This document shows, piece by piece, positions 42,774 to 51,288 of a stretch of 64,000 bases of DNA. The notes below the pieces were generated by a model. That model worked only from the letters and a program-made list of their open reading frames with translations. It ran no database searches and was not told the DNA's origin. The stretch's first letter is position 1. Every line of letters begins with the position of its first letter. The position numbers were made by a program, and so were the translations under genes. This stretch comes from Litchfieldia alkalitelluris (GTDB lineage: Bacteria > Bacillota > Bacilli > Bacillales > Bacillaceae_L), in contig NZ_KV917374.1 in the NCBI RefSeq assembly GCF_002019645.1, positions 3,732,696 through 3,796,695 of the forward strand, given 5' to 3'.

Positions 42774-42848
42774 AGTACACCTTCTTCCTTATATATCTTA
42801 ATTCATTCGTTTTTGATAGTTCTAATACTGATATCTGGTTACAACTAT

Positions 42849-42890
42849 AAAAAACCTATCAATTTTATATCAATAATTGATAGGTTTTTT
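42849..42890. terminator. Strong terminator
   Basis: AAAAAACCTATCAATT paired with AATTGATAGGTTTTTT, 16-bp perfect stem, 10-nt loop. It lies after the amidohydrolase gene region on the plus side and between it and the reductase gene; works on either strand. Confidence 0.8.
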
Positions 42891-42957
42891 CCATACATAA
42901 TGTTGCAAATGTTGCAAGTGAAAACCCATTATGGTTTGACTCACTTCAACAAAAATA

Positions 42958-44394
42958 CTACATTCTAACAAGATTTGAAGAAGAATTTTGTGGTTTCTTT
43001 GCTGCTGGTGGTTGTACATAATCAGGAATTCCTGGCTTATATCGCTGTCCTTCAGTATTAATCATAAACTCATTTCTTGCCTGTTCTATAAAAGTGGGAT
43101 TCAATAGCAAGTCATATGCGGTTAAAGCCATTGTTTTCGCTGCAAAATGCATCCCCTTATAGCCAATGGATGAACCATAGGAGGCAGTCGCCTGCCAAGA
43201 ATGTGCTTGTACACCCACTGGTGCACATGTTGTCATTACTTGACCAGTTGGAACGATCCAACTTACATCACCCACGTCTGTTGATCCTCCCATTGTAGTT
43301 CCCCTTAGTTGAGGTAAATTATAGTATCCTGGAGGTAATAGTTCATCTGGTGTGTTTCCAAACAGCTTTCTTGATGATTCGACAATAGTAGAATCAACAG
43401 TGTCAACTAACTCTTGAGCAAACTCTTGTTCCCTCTCCGTAAAAAGAGGTGATCCTGTGATTTTCATATTCTCAAACATTAAATCATTTAATACATCATT
43501 TGGAAGAGTATCGTAAGCAAATGCTAATATTTCATGTTGGACTTGAGTCTCAGTCATTAATGCTGCGCCTTCAGCAATTTTATGTACACGTTGTAACATT
43601 GCTTCCACTTCACCCTTTGAAGATGCTCTTAAGTAATACCAAACACTGGCCTTATCAGGTACAATGTTTGGAGCGAGGCCTCCATTTGTTATTACGTAAT
43701 GGATTCTCGTTCCATCTAAAGTGTGTTCTCTTAAATAATTCGCACCAATATTCATTAATTCTACAGCATCTAAAGCACTTCTACCTGCATGAGGAGCTCC
43801 TGCTGCATGTGCAGTAATTCCACTAAAATGAAATTTGATTGAAACCATTGCTTGCATCTTCATATTAACCACAAAGTTCGCAGTCCCAGGATGCCAGGTT
43901 AATGCACAATCTAAATCATCGAAAACACCTGCACGTGCCATAAATGTTTTACCAGATAATACTTCCTCAGCAGGACATCCATAATAGCGGATCGTCCCTT
44001 GAATTCCCTCTTGCTCCATAATCTCCTTTAATGCGATCACTGCCTCAACGCCTGCAGTTCCAAGTAAATTATGTCCACACCCATGTCCTGGTCCACTCTG
44101 AATAATCTCTTCTCGAACTGCATTTACGGCTTGAGATAAACCAGGTAGTGCATCATATTCACCTAAAATTCCTATAATAGGGGAACCGATTCCATACTCT
44201 GCAATAAACGCCGTTGAAACTCCACCAACATCAGTTGTCACTTTAAAACCTACTTCTTTTAATGTGGCCATTTGTAATTGAGAAGCAAATGTTTCCTCAT
44301 ATGCAACCTGCGGATGGTCCCAAATTTGTTGAGCCATATCTGTAAATCTGAATTCGTGTCGTTGAATCCAATCTATTAAGTCTTGTTTACTCAT
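42958..44394 (-). CDS. abgB: M20 amidohydrolase, AbgB-like
   Basis: 478 residues of the M20D/AbgB type: GILGEYDALPGLSQ (Asp/Glu), GPGHGCGHNLLGT (metal His), GCPAEEVLSGKTFM (Glu-Glu), a dimerisation domain with FSGITAHAAGAPHAGRSAL and the C-terminal QVMTTCAPVGVQAHSWQ. AbgB with AbgA cleaves p-aminobenzoyl-glutamate; an AbgA partner is not here. The gene upstream on the same strand is a GltS-like symporter, but a 277-bp gap with a terminator separates them. Related M20D proteins hydrolyse other N-acyl amino acids, so specificity is open. Confidence 0.85.
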   Translation of the reverse strand: MSKQDLIDWIQRHEFRFTDMAQQIWDHPQVAYEETFASQLQMATLKEVGFKVTTDVGGVSTAFIAEYGIGSPIIGILGEYDALPGLSQAVNAVREEIIQSGPGHGCGHNLLGTAGVEAVIALKEIMEQEGIQGTIRYYGCPAEEVLSGKTFMARAGVFDDLDCALTWHPGTANFVVNMKMQAMVSIKFHFSGITAHAAGAPHAGRSALDAVELMNIGANYLREHTLDGTRIHYVITNGGLAPNIVPDKASVWYYLRASSKGEVEAMLQRVHKIAEGAALMTETQVQHEILAFAYDTLPNDVLNDLMFENMKITGSPLFTEREQEFAQELVDTVDSTIVESSRKLFGNTPDELLPPGYYNLPQLRGTTMGGSTDVGDVSWIVPTGQVMTTCAPVGVQAHSWQATASYGSSIGYKGMHFAAKTMALTAYDLLLNPTFIEQARNEFMINTEGQRYKPGIPDYVQPPAAKKPQNSSSNLVRM

Positions 44395-44631
44395 GAATGA
44401 TCACTCCTAATTCTATTATTCAATGAGAATTGATATTTTATCCTAAGAGATTACTAATAAATAGTTAATTGCTCTTATTATACACACATTCTGCTTAAAA
44501 TCGAGAGCATTTCTTGTCGATAGTTTAAAATATTCTTTAGATTCAGATTAAACAATTTCAATTCATTCCACAAGTTTTTGGTTAGTTTATCTAACATATA
44601 AAATGAATAAGTGACTTGAGATAAAGACCAG

Positions 44632-44664
44632 AAAAAAAAAGAGAGGGATCAAATCCATCTCTCT
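44632..44664 (-). terminator. Terminator of the GltS-like gene
   Basis: Minus strand AGAGAGAT-ggatttg-ATCCCTCTCT followed by TTTTTTTTTC, 7 bp after the stop codon. Confidence 0.85.
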
Positions 44665-44671
44665 ACGTTTA

Positions 44672-46081
44672 TTATTCTTTTTTTCCAAAATATAAAAATC
44701 CCACTAATAACCATATTACCATTAAAATAAATGATAAGATTAAAATCGGTAACGGTCCAAATTGATAGATTAAAGGAACTGAAGCAGCTGTAAATAACCC
44801 TCCACCTACAATCGGCTCAAATAATAATTGTTTATATCCAAATGCCTCAAATGCTTTCGTTTTATTTTTAGAGTCTGTAATTCTGATTAACATCAGTCCC
44901 GCTGCTGTCATTCCCATTGATTGACCAAAGTCCCCAATCCCTCTTTCAAACCAAAACCTAGGAATCATCTTTGGCGCTAAATAGACGAAAGCAAGTATAT
45001 TCCAGGCGATTCCTGCTACTGCTAATAGTAGAAACGGAATTAAATGAGTTCCGATGATAGAAATAGATAGTGTTGAGATTGCACTTACAATCAGGAAGTC
45101 AAGCGCAAACCCTTGAATACGTTTGATTAATTCCCGATCTATCAACTTATAATTATCAAAGCGATCTGCTAATTTTTGGAGAATAACACCACCGATCATC
45201 GCGAGTGGGAACAGTGGAATATGACTCATAATCTCTACTTCTGACCAATTTGCATATGTAATTTCTTCAATGTAAATCAAACCTTGTAAAAGACCATAGC
45301 CTAATAATATTGCAATCCCTATTAAAGCAAAATGGAAGGTTAACGGCTCAATTGATTCAGGGCTTGTCGTTAGTCTTCCTGCTACAGGTCGATCATCTTT
45401 ATCGTTAATCCCTTTTAAATTTTCCAAAGACATTTCAGATGGATTGTTAAGTGTATCAGTTTTTGACCTGCGAATTCCCCAATTTATTATAATGATACCA
45501 ATTACTACAGCTGATATGACACCAATGGTAGCCAATCCAATAGCAAGATCTTGTCCTTCAGAAAAGCCTAACTCCTCAAATGTAGAACCCAGCCCCGCAG
45601 CAGTACCATGGCCACCTTCAAAACTAATTTCAATCAAGGCTCCAGCCATAGGGTTCATCCCAAATAAAGGAGACAAAATCGTAATCGCTAATAAAATCCC
45701 TACCACATACTGTCCCCAAGCAACTGTTTGTCCAAACGATACTTGAGGACCTGCTGTTAACCATATATCTTTTATATTAGGTATCTTTTGACCTAAAAAA
45801 AGTGATGCAAAAATGATATTAATGAATATTGAAGGTAAAATACCCCAAAGCTCGATTATCTCATGTGGAAACAAACCGTTAGCAAAGACATGAGTCTCTT
45901 TCCATAATGAAATGATTTTCCCAAGGATTTCAGGACCAAGTAAAAGCCCTAGTAAACCACCAATAATTGAACTAGGAATAAAGTATTTTTGAAATATTGT
46001 GCTTTTGATACGAATTAATTTTCCAATTAATAATAAAATCCCTAAAATTATGAAACTTAATCCAATCATATTAACTGACAT
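44672..46081 (-). CDS. GltS-like sodium:dicarboxylate symporter
   Basis: 469 residues with about 11 membrane segments arranged as two similar halves. The GltS pore motif is EGGHGTAAGLGSTFEEL (about residue 150); the second-half counterpart is GDFGQSMGMTAAGLMLIRI. Sodium-driven glutamate or related dicarboxylate import is the family role. Downstream AbgB suggests its substrate might be an N-acyl glutamate, but that is speculative. Confidence 0.85.
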   Translation of the reverse strand: MSVNMIGLSFIILGILLLIGKLIRIKSTIFQKYFIPSSIIGGLLGLLLGPEILGKIISLWKETHVFANGLFPHEIIELWGILPSIFINIIFASLFLGQKIPNIKDIWLTAGPQVSFGQTVAWGQYVVGILLAITILSPLFGMNPMAGALIEISFEGGHGTAAGLGSTFEELGFSEGQDLAIGLATIGVISAVVIGIIIINWGIRRSKTDTLNNPSEMSLENLKGINDKDDRPVAGRLTTSPESIEPLTFHFALIGIAILLGYGLLQGLIYIEEITYANWSEVEIMSHIPLFPLAMIGGVILQKLADRFDNYKLIDRELIKRIQGFALDFLIVSAISTLSISIIGTHLIPFLLLAVAGIAWNILAFVYLAPKMIPRFWFERGIGDFGQSMGMTAAGLMLIRITDSKNKTKAFEAFGYKQLLFEPIVGGGLFTAASVPLIYQFGPLPILILSFILMVIWLLVGFLYFGKKE

Positions 46082-46317
46082 TTAAACACTCCTCAAGGAA
46101 ACAACATATAAAACTATTCCTTGTAATGAATGTTAATAAACATAATATAGTAATTATTGATCCATGATTAACTGTGAATTTGTAACAAGATATCACATAA
46201 AGAAATTTGTTAAAGAAAGTTCATATTTCATTCTAAAAAACAGTAAAAACTACTAATGAAAGGAACTACTTAATAGAAGCTCAAAATAAAGCAATTAAGT
46301 GGAAAGGAGTTCTAACA

Positions 46318-46521
46318 ATGAGATTATTACATGCTCCTCAAATCGTAACAATAACCTTTGCTATTATTGCTTTTTGTTTAGTTATGCTTTATTTGTATGA
46401 TCCACCAAAAGAACACCTACTCTTTCAGTCAGACTTTATACATGAAAAACTCATTAACGAAGTAGAGCACCCTTCAGACGAGCTTTTTAAATATTTCATG
46501 ACCAGTACATTAAAAGTTTAA
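46318..46521 (+). CDS. Small single-pass membrane protein, 67 aa
   Basis: AAAGGAG 8 bp before the ATG. One hydrophobic helix near residues 10-28 (ITFAIIAFCLVMLYLY), then a charged cytoplasmic or outer tail (PKEHLLFQSDFIHEKLINEV...). Not recognised. It stands alone on the plus strand with a terminator 80 bp downstream, which supports a real transcript. Confidence 0.55.
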   Translation: MRLLHAPQIVTITFAIIAFCLVMLYLYDPPKEHLLFQSDFIHEKLINEVEHPSDELFKYFMTSTLKV

Positions 46522-46600
46522 AGTTGTTCAATCAAGATTAAGGGTGAAGAGATACTAATAACATGTTCCGTTTCTATCATAAACCTTAAAAATATAAGTC

Positions 46601-46637
46601 GAGTGCCAATTTTCATTAGAAATTGACACTCATTTTT
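46601..46637 (+). terminator. Terminator of the small membrane-protein gene
   Basis: GAGTGCCAATTT paired with AAATTGACACTC (one mismatch), followed by ATTTTTT. Confidence 0.8.
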
Positions 46638-46761
46638 TATAGGTGTAAGCCCATTTGGGTGGATATTCATTGAAAAGTTGTATTTGGAAATGACCCCAAG
46701 GAGTACAATGGCTGTTGTATTCCCCTTAAATTGATATACATTTATCTTTTGGAAAACAATA

Positions 46762-46943
46762 ACTGGAAAAATTCCGGTTAAAACAGCTGAATTGCGCACG
46801 ATTCGGGTATATAAGCGGAGGGTTTCCGGTTACTTAAAGAAAAATTACCTAGTTGGACGTTTTATGATTCAATAGCCGGAATTTTTCCGTTTATAAAAGC
46901 TTTTTACAATGCTAGTTCCTAAATAATGGAAATTTCTCCGCTA
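46762..46943. repeat. Array of GGAAA/TTTCC palindromes, locus 2
   Basis: Units centred near 46770 (ACTGGAAAAATTCCGGTT), 46822 (AAGCGGAGGGTTTCCGGTT), 46882 (AGCCGGAATTTTTCCGTTT) and 46933 (AATGGAAATTTCTCCGCT). Spacings about 52, 60 and 51 bp match the array at 31.3 kb. The rest of the 46638-47059 gap has no gene; 46960-47040 contains GC-richer sequence that may be a decayed repeat. Confidence 0.6.
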
Positions 46944-47059
46944 ATTTTCTAAACCATACGTACTCCCGCTTCTCGGTCCTAAGGGCCGTGCCCATATGGT
47001 CGAGTAAGCCAGAATATTTAGGAGCGCTAGTTCAGCGAACACCCAAAAAAGGATATTAA

Positions 47060-47089
47060 AAATGACTCAGTAACTAAACTGAGCCATTT
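47060..47089. terminator. Terminator-like hairpin
   Basis: AAATGACTCAGT paired with ACTGAGCCATTT (one mismatch), followed by T-rich sequence on both sides; about 80 bp after the HPF gene stop. Confidence 0.6.
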
Positions 47090-47170
47090 ATTTTAAATTG
47101 CAAAAACAGTTACAAAAGTTTAAAACTAACGAAAAACGCTTTCGCAGGTAGTCGGGCGCTTTTCTTATGT

Positions 47171-47353
47171 TTATCCTACTTGATCAATCATTTCAGTTTG
47201 ATTCGGAGTAATTAAACCATACTCACCAACACTTCTTTTAAATACCGCTCTTAACTCGTTAGTGACATCATCGAAGAAATATAGATGTTTTAGATTAAAT
47301 AATTCCATTTGCAGGATTGCTTCTTCAGCATTCATAGGTTTATAAAATCTCAT
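47171..47353 (-). CDS. HPF C-terminal domain (second part of split hpf)
   Basis: 60 residues: RFYKPMNAEEAILQMELF... and AVFKRSVGEYGLITP. This matches the C-terminal dimerisation domain of long hibernation-promoting factor (KPM-x-x-EEA-x-LQM-x-L ... GLI-x-P). It overlaps the upstream frame by an ATGA junction. In normal long HPF these are one chain, so this is probably one gene with a frameshift near 47350; separate translation by coupling cannot be excluded. Confidence 0.7.
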   Translation of the reverse strand: MRFYKPMNAEEAILQMELFNLKHLYFFDDVTNELRAVFKRSVGEYGLITPNQTEMIDQVG

Positions 47354-47736
47354 TGGTAAGCCCTGATTATTTTTTTCTGAGGTTTTGTAGGTTTAGTTAA
47401 CTCATGTGTTTCTTTAGGTAAGTTAAGCTCTTGTCTAGGTTTCCGATTTATTTTTGTTTTATATTTTCGAAGTTGGCGTTTCATTTTTTCTTCAGCAATA
47501 TCAACTGATTGGTATAGATCATTAGAATGAGCTTCAGCTCTAATAAACGTTGCATTTAATGGTATGCTTATTTCTACACAATGCTTATTTTTCAAAATAA
47601 ACACATTTACATGTACGTTTGTGTCGATTGGTTCTTCGAAGAATTGTTCAATCCTTCCAATTTTTTCGTGAATATAAGCTTTAATTGAATCTGTTAGTTG
47701 AATGTTTTTACCATAGATGATCAAGTTCATTCTCAT
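47350..47736 (-). CDS. hpf: Ribosome hibernation factor HPF, N-terminal part
   Basis: 128 residues: the S30AE ribosome-binding domain (MNLIIYGKNIQLTDSIKAYIHEKIGRIEQFF; NVFILKNKHCVEISIPL) and a basic linker (KRQLRKYKTKINRKPRQEL) with repeated Thr-Lys-Pro. It stops at RAYQ just where the C-terminal domain should follow; the rest lies in the overlapping +1 frame downstream. Together 128 plus 60 equals the usual length of long HPF. It would bind the decoding centre and dimerise 70S ribosomes in stationary phase. A Fnr-type palindrome lies directly upstream. Confidence 0.85.
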   Translation of the reverse strand: MRMNLIIYGKNIQLTDSIKAYIHEKIGRIEQFFEEPIDTNVHVNVFILKNKHCVEISIPLNATFIRAEAHSNDLYQSVDIAEEKMKRQLRKYKTKINRKPRQELNLPKETHELTKPTKPQKKIIRAYQ

Positions 47737-47749
47737 TCATCTCCTGTCA

Positions 47750-47765
47750 TGTGATGTTTTTCACA
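47750..47765. promoter_or_regulatory. Perfect Fnr/CRP-type palindrome before hpf
   Basis: TGTGA-TGTTTT-TCACA, a perfect match to the Fnr consensus. It is centred only about 21 bp before the hpf start codon, just upstream of the AGGAG site, so it would sit in the 5' leader or overlap the promoter. Confidence 0.6.
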
Positions 47766-47952
47766 AAAAAAACAACTCTACAACTAACTTGCACGACACT
47801 GCTGAAGAAGTTACTGGCTCATTCTAATAACCTACTTTCAATTCCTTACATCCTTAGTATTCCACTTTAATGCCATTTTTCCACTACAAATATGACAAAA
47901 TTATGAAATCTAGTTTATTTGAATGGTTATGCAATTTTGGTAATATAACCTT

Positions 47953-48246
47953 TTAAAGATGTATTTTTTCAAAGTGTTCGACATTTGGAAAAGGAGCATA
48001 AAAATGATGGAGTTGCTTTTTCCATTCTTGATACTCTTCTGATTGTCTAAAGCCAACTGTATGATCTTCTAATGTTTCCCACTTCACCAACAATAAATAT
48101 TTCCCCTTAACTTCCATACACCGTTGTAATTCGTGAGATATGTGTCCTTGCATTGAAGCTAAGATTTTCGATGCTTCTCGAAATGCCTCCTCATATTCCT
48201 TTTCCATACCATTCTTGACTTGTAGCATAACCGCTTCTAATATCAT
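47953..48246 (-). CDS. Antibiotic biosynthesis monooxygenase (ABM) domain protein
   Basis: 97 residues from ATG 48246, with GGGGGA upstream; a longer frame from 48276 would start before that site. Single ferredoxin-like ABM domain: MILEAVMLQVKNGMEKEYEEAF, GHISHELQRC, YLLLVKWETLEDHTVGF, HHFY. Small dimeric oxygenases or heme-degradation-like proteins. Function unknown. Confidence 0.8.
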   Translation of the reverse strand: MILEAVMLQVKNGMEKEYEEAFREASKILASMQGHISHELQRCMEVKGKYLLLVKWETLEDHTVGFRQSEEYQEWKKQLHHFYAPFPNVEHFEKIHL

Positions 48247-48341
48247 TATATTTCCCCCTGATTTTAAATATCTCAATCTACAAATTTCTTAATGAAAAGC
48301 TAATTATTGTACAAGTAAGCTACCTGTTGTTTTATTATTAA

Positions 48342-48524
48342 TTAAAGACTTATGTTGAAAAATTTAAAACTCTGCCAAAAGGCAATTCCTAGAAAGAAAA
48401 CAGCCAGTATCAGGGTTAACCAAGAGTAAAAGTTCTTTTTGCTTCGTAATAGTTTAAATATAAAAAATATCAGAAAACATATCAATATCGCCATTCCCGC
48501 CATTACTAATAGCATAGTAATCAC
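48342..48524 (-). CDS. Small membrane protein, 60 aa
   Basis: GTG start at 48524 with GGGAGG 11 bp upstream. Two hydrophobic helices (about 3-24 and 34-52) separated by RSKKNFYS. Not recognised. It lies between MFS and ABM genes on the same strand; could be a small hydrophobic modulator. Confidence 0.5.
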   Translation of the reverse strand: MITMLLVMAGMAILICFLIFFIFKLLRSKKNFYSWLTLILAVFFLGIAFWQSFKFFNISL

Positions 48525-48549
48525 AACATAATCAACCTCCCATAGAAAA

Positions 48550-48575
48550 GCAGCGTTTCAGTTTAGAAACGCTGC
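48550..48575 (-). terminator. Terminator downstream of the MFS exporter
   Basis: Minus strand GCAGCGTTTC-taaact-GAAACGCTGC followed by TTTTCT; 10-bp perfect stem. Confidence 0.75.
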
Positions 48576-48727
48576 CCGTTATTCAATAGTGTCTAGTCAT
48601 TATATCTGATGTTTTCTTTAATTATATTTAGAAATGCTTTTATATTTTCGCTTAAGAGCATTTGTCCTATAATATCTTATAGTATTAAAGTGAAGTCACT
48701 CGAAATTGAATTCTTCTCACTAAAAAC

Positions 48728-49963
48728 TTACAGATTATGATTTTGGACAATTTGTTTTTTACCATTAACCTTTATAGAAGGATTTCGGACTAAGATATAA
48801 TAGGATAAAAATGCTAAAATACTTGATGAAAGGATAATTACTCCCATCGGAATAGCTGTATACTCTCCTGCTATTCCCACAAGTGGGGCTGTTAATGACC
48901 CAAGTAAAAATGGCAATACACCGAGCAATGCAGATGCACTTCCTGCCATATGCCCCTTTGATTCCATTGCCAATGAGAAAGCCGATGTGCCAATAATACT
49001 TATAGACGTTACTAAAAAGAAAATCGGTATGGCCACAGCTACTAACGGCGCTTTTACTAAAAGAGCAATAAGTAGTGAAATAGCAGCTGTATTTGATAAA
49101 AGTAAACCGAATTTCAAAAAGGTTTTTTCAGGGATTTGTTCAGAAAATCGACCAACGATTTGAGTTCCAATAATTAATCCCACACCATTTACACCAAATA
49201 AAAAGCTAAACACTTGAGGTGAAACACCATATATATTTTGATATACAAACGAAATGCCAGATACATAGGCAAAGATACCTGCAACAATAAAACCTTGTGT
49301 AAAGGCATAACCTGCGAATTCACGATCCTTCAATAAAGAGCCAAAATTATTTACTACATGTTTTAAATTGCTTGGAGTACGTTTTTCAGTAGGCAATGTT
49401 TCTTCAAGTTTCAATGCAACAGTTATTAGTAAAACCATACTAATACCAGACAAGAAGATGAAAACCATTTTCCATTTTGCAAAAGCGATGATAGCACCGC
49501 CCGTTATCGGTGCAACTATGGGACCAAGATTACCAACTAACATTAGCAACGCAAAAAACTTCGTCAAGTCTCTTCCACTATACATATCCCGAGCAATCGC
49601 TCTTGAAATGACGAGCCCACCTGCCGCTGCGAACCCTTGGATGAAACGAGACAAAATCAAAGTATAAATATTAGGTGCTATTGCACAAATTAAGGAAGAT
49701 AAGAAATATAAACTCAGAAAAATAAGTAATGGCTTACGGCGACCTTGAACATCACTTAATGGCCCAATAATTAATTGTCCCACGGCTAAACCTAACAAAC
49801 AAGATGTTAAACTCATTTGCACTAAAGACGCATTAGTATTAAATTCATTAACAATCGTTGGAAATGAAGGCAAATACGTATCTATCGTAAAAGGTCCTAA
49901 AATTGCAAGTGATCCCAACAGAAGAGCTAATTGGAAACGTTTCGTTTTTGATAATGTATTCAT
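48728..49963 (-). CDS. Bcr/CflA-type multidrug MFS exporter
   Basis: 411 residues, 12 membrane segments. The Bcr/CflA signature is ILGPFTIDTYLPSFPTI (helix 1), with motif A GPLSDVQGRRKPLL and motif C GNLGPIVAPITGGAI. Drug/proton antiport is the family role (bicyclomycin, chloramphenicol, sulfonamide relatives); substrates here are unknown. An imperfect palindrome lies just upstream. Confidence 0.9.
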   Translation of the reverse strand: MNTLSKTKRFQLALLLGSLAILGPFTIDTYLPSFPTIVNEFNTNASLVQMSLTSCLLGLAVGQLIIGPLSDVQGRRKPLLIFLSLYFLSSLICAIAPNIYTLILSRFIQGFAAAGGLVISRAIARDMYSGRDLTKFFALLMLVGNLGPIVAPITGGAIIAFAKWKMVFIFLSGISMVLLITVALKLEETLPTEKRTPSNLKHVVNNFGSLLKDREFAGYAFTQGFIVAGIFAYVSGISFVYQNIYGVSPQVFSFLFGVNGVGLIIGTQIVGRFSEQIPEKTFLKFGLLLSNTAAISLLIALLVKAPLVAVAIPIFFLVTSISIIGTSAFSLAMESKGHMAGSASALLGVLPFLLGSLTAPLVGIAGEYTAIPMGVIILSSSILAFLSYYILVRNPSIKVNGKKQIVQNHNL

Positions 49964-50010
49964 GGCATTCCTCTTTCTAACTAAAATTTATAATATCATA
50001 AACAATGCAC

Positions 50011-50032
50011 TTTAACATTGTATAACATTAAA
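50011..50032. promoter_or_regulatory. Imperfect palindrome upstream of the MFS gene
   Basis: TTTAACATTG-TATAACATTAAA with 16 of 22 symmetric positions, about 50-70 bp upstream of the start. It could be an operator for a TetR/MarR-type regulator; no regulator gene is adjacent. Confidence 0.3.
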
Positions 50033-50184
50033 GAGGTTTTTTCATTAATTCTGCAATACTTTAATTTGAGCCCAAGGTTTTCCCATTGAACTCAGAAAAA
50101 AGCAATATCTATTTATTGCGCATTATTTAGTCTACTACGTATTAAAGCAATAAATGACTACTAATAGGTTGTTAGTCAACGACT

Positions 50185-50415
50185 TCACAAAAACGAACAC
50201 TTTTCCTTCTTGAAAAAGTGCACCGTATGTTCATCAGCAAGTTGATTTTTTATAAATTCGGGATGCAATAATTCATGAACATCTTGATCATTGTAAGCCG
50301 CTTGAAAGTTTGTTAATGTACTTATCGGTGAAAGGTTGGGTGGCTTTTCTACAAAGAAGTGAGTCGTCACAATCACTATAATAATGATGAACGAACCAAT
50401 TATTAACTCCCTCAA
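50185..50415 (-). CDS. Small membrane-anchored protein, 76 aa
   Basis: A TTG at 50415 has AAAGGAG 9 bp before it; an ATG at 50424 directly abuts that site. N-terminal anchor LIIGSFIIIIVIVTTHFFV, then a soluble tail (NLSPISTLTNFQAAYNDQD...) of about 45 residues. Not recognised; could be a sporulation or stress-associated small protein. Confidence 0.45.
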   Translation of the reverse strand: MRELIIGSFIIIIVIVTTHFFVEKPPNLSPISTLTNFQAAYNDQDVHELLHPEFIKNQLADEHTVHFFKKEKCSFL

Positions 50416-50527
50416 CTTCACCATCTCCTTTATACATTCTTTTATATATGAGAAAAAAATTAAGCTGCCTCAAAAATAAATCTTTAAAACTACCGAGCAC
50501 CTATGGTTGAATAAGTTCCACTACAAT

Positions 50528-50917
50528 TTAATCTATAAACCGATTTCTGATCTCAGCCGATGGAAGCATACATTGGTCTTTCTTACCGAACCATTTGTAT
50601 CTATTTTTTGCGATAAAGTCATAAAAAGGATTCCTAAGAAAAGATGGTATTACTAATAATAACTGTATTATTTTCCAGCCACCCTCTAAATGTCCACATA
50701 TCTTTAATGCTGCAGTTGATTTTATAAATGCATGTTCTCCTTGAATAAAGACCATACTGTCAGTTTGGTTATCTATATTATGTTTTTTTAAGAGTTCCTG
50801 CCCAACGCTACTTTGGAGTGAAGCAAATGAAAAGTATCCCTTAGGATCTCTTTTAATAACAAATTGAACGCTACTATTACAAAAATTACATTGGCCATCG
50901 AATAGGATGACATTCAA
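50528..50917 (-). CDS. DCC-family thiol-disulfide oxidoreductase (YuxK-like)
   Basis: 129 residues starting MNVILFDGQCNFCNSSVQFVI: the DGxCxxC motif near the N terminus gives the family its name and is the redox-active pair. GYFSFASLQS and the RYKWFGKKDQCMLPS C terminus also match. Probably a small thioredoxin-like protein; substrate unknown. Monocistronic. Confidence 0.88.
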   Translation of the reverse strand: MNVILFDGQCNFCNSSVQFVIKRDPKGYFSFASLQSSVGQELLKKHNIDNQTDSMVFIQGEHAFIKSTAALKICGHLEGGWKIIQLLLVIPSFLRNPFYDFIAKNRYKWFGKKDQCMLPSAEIRNRFID

Positions 50918-51040
50918 ATTAGATCACTCCTTTGATTGTATATATTCATATATCTGCTCATCACTCGCTAGGTTCACTATAATCAATCCTTACATTAGGC
51001 CTGTTTCGTAGTACATAGTGAAAACAATTAATTAATGAGT

Positions 51041-51268
51041 TTACCCTGAAAATACCTAATGATGTAGAGTTCCATGAGCTGCGATCCACTTGCTTTCCGC
51101 GGGGTGGTCCGTGAGCCTCCTCGTCGCCAGCGGCGGGCTCCTGCGGGGTCTCACGAGACCACTGAATCCCGCAGGAGTCAGGTGGCTCTCCGCTCATTCC
51201 ACACTTAGTAAGTACACTATTTTCATTCTCCATGGTGCGAATATTATTCGCATGGAGGTTTACACTGA
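51041..51268 (+). repeat. Interspersed GC-rich repeat, copy C (best preserved)
   Basis: TTACCCTGAAAATACC at the left, the CCACTTG...CAGGTGG core with CCGCGGGGTGGTCC and CACGAGACCACTGAATCC, TTCCACACTTAG, then an intact right-end hairpin CTCCATGGTGCGAATA/TATTCGCATGGAG (51229-51257). 73 bp upstream of the helicase gene's stop codon. Confidence 0.88.
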
Positions 51269-51288
51269 TTGATAGTAAATGTTACATT

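Noticed and set aside
44395-46081. GltS-like and AbgB genes as one operon
   Set aside because: A strong terminator lies between them.
46518-46799. 93-codon minus-strand frame
   Set aside because: It covers a terminator and repeat array, with no ribosome site and no recognisable domain.
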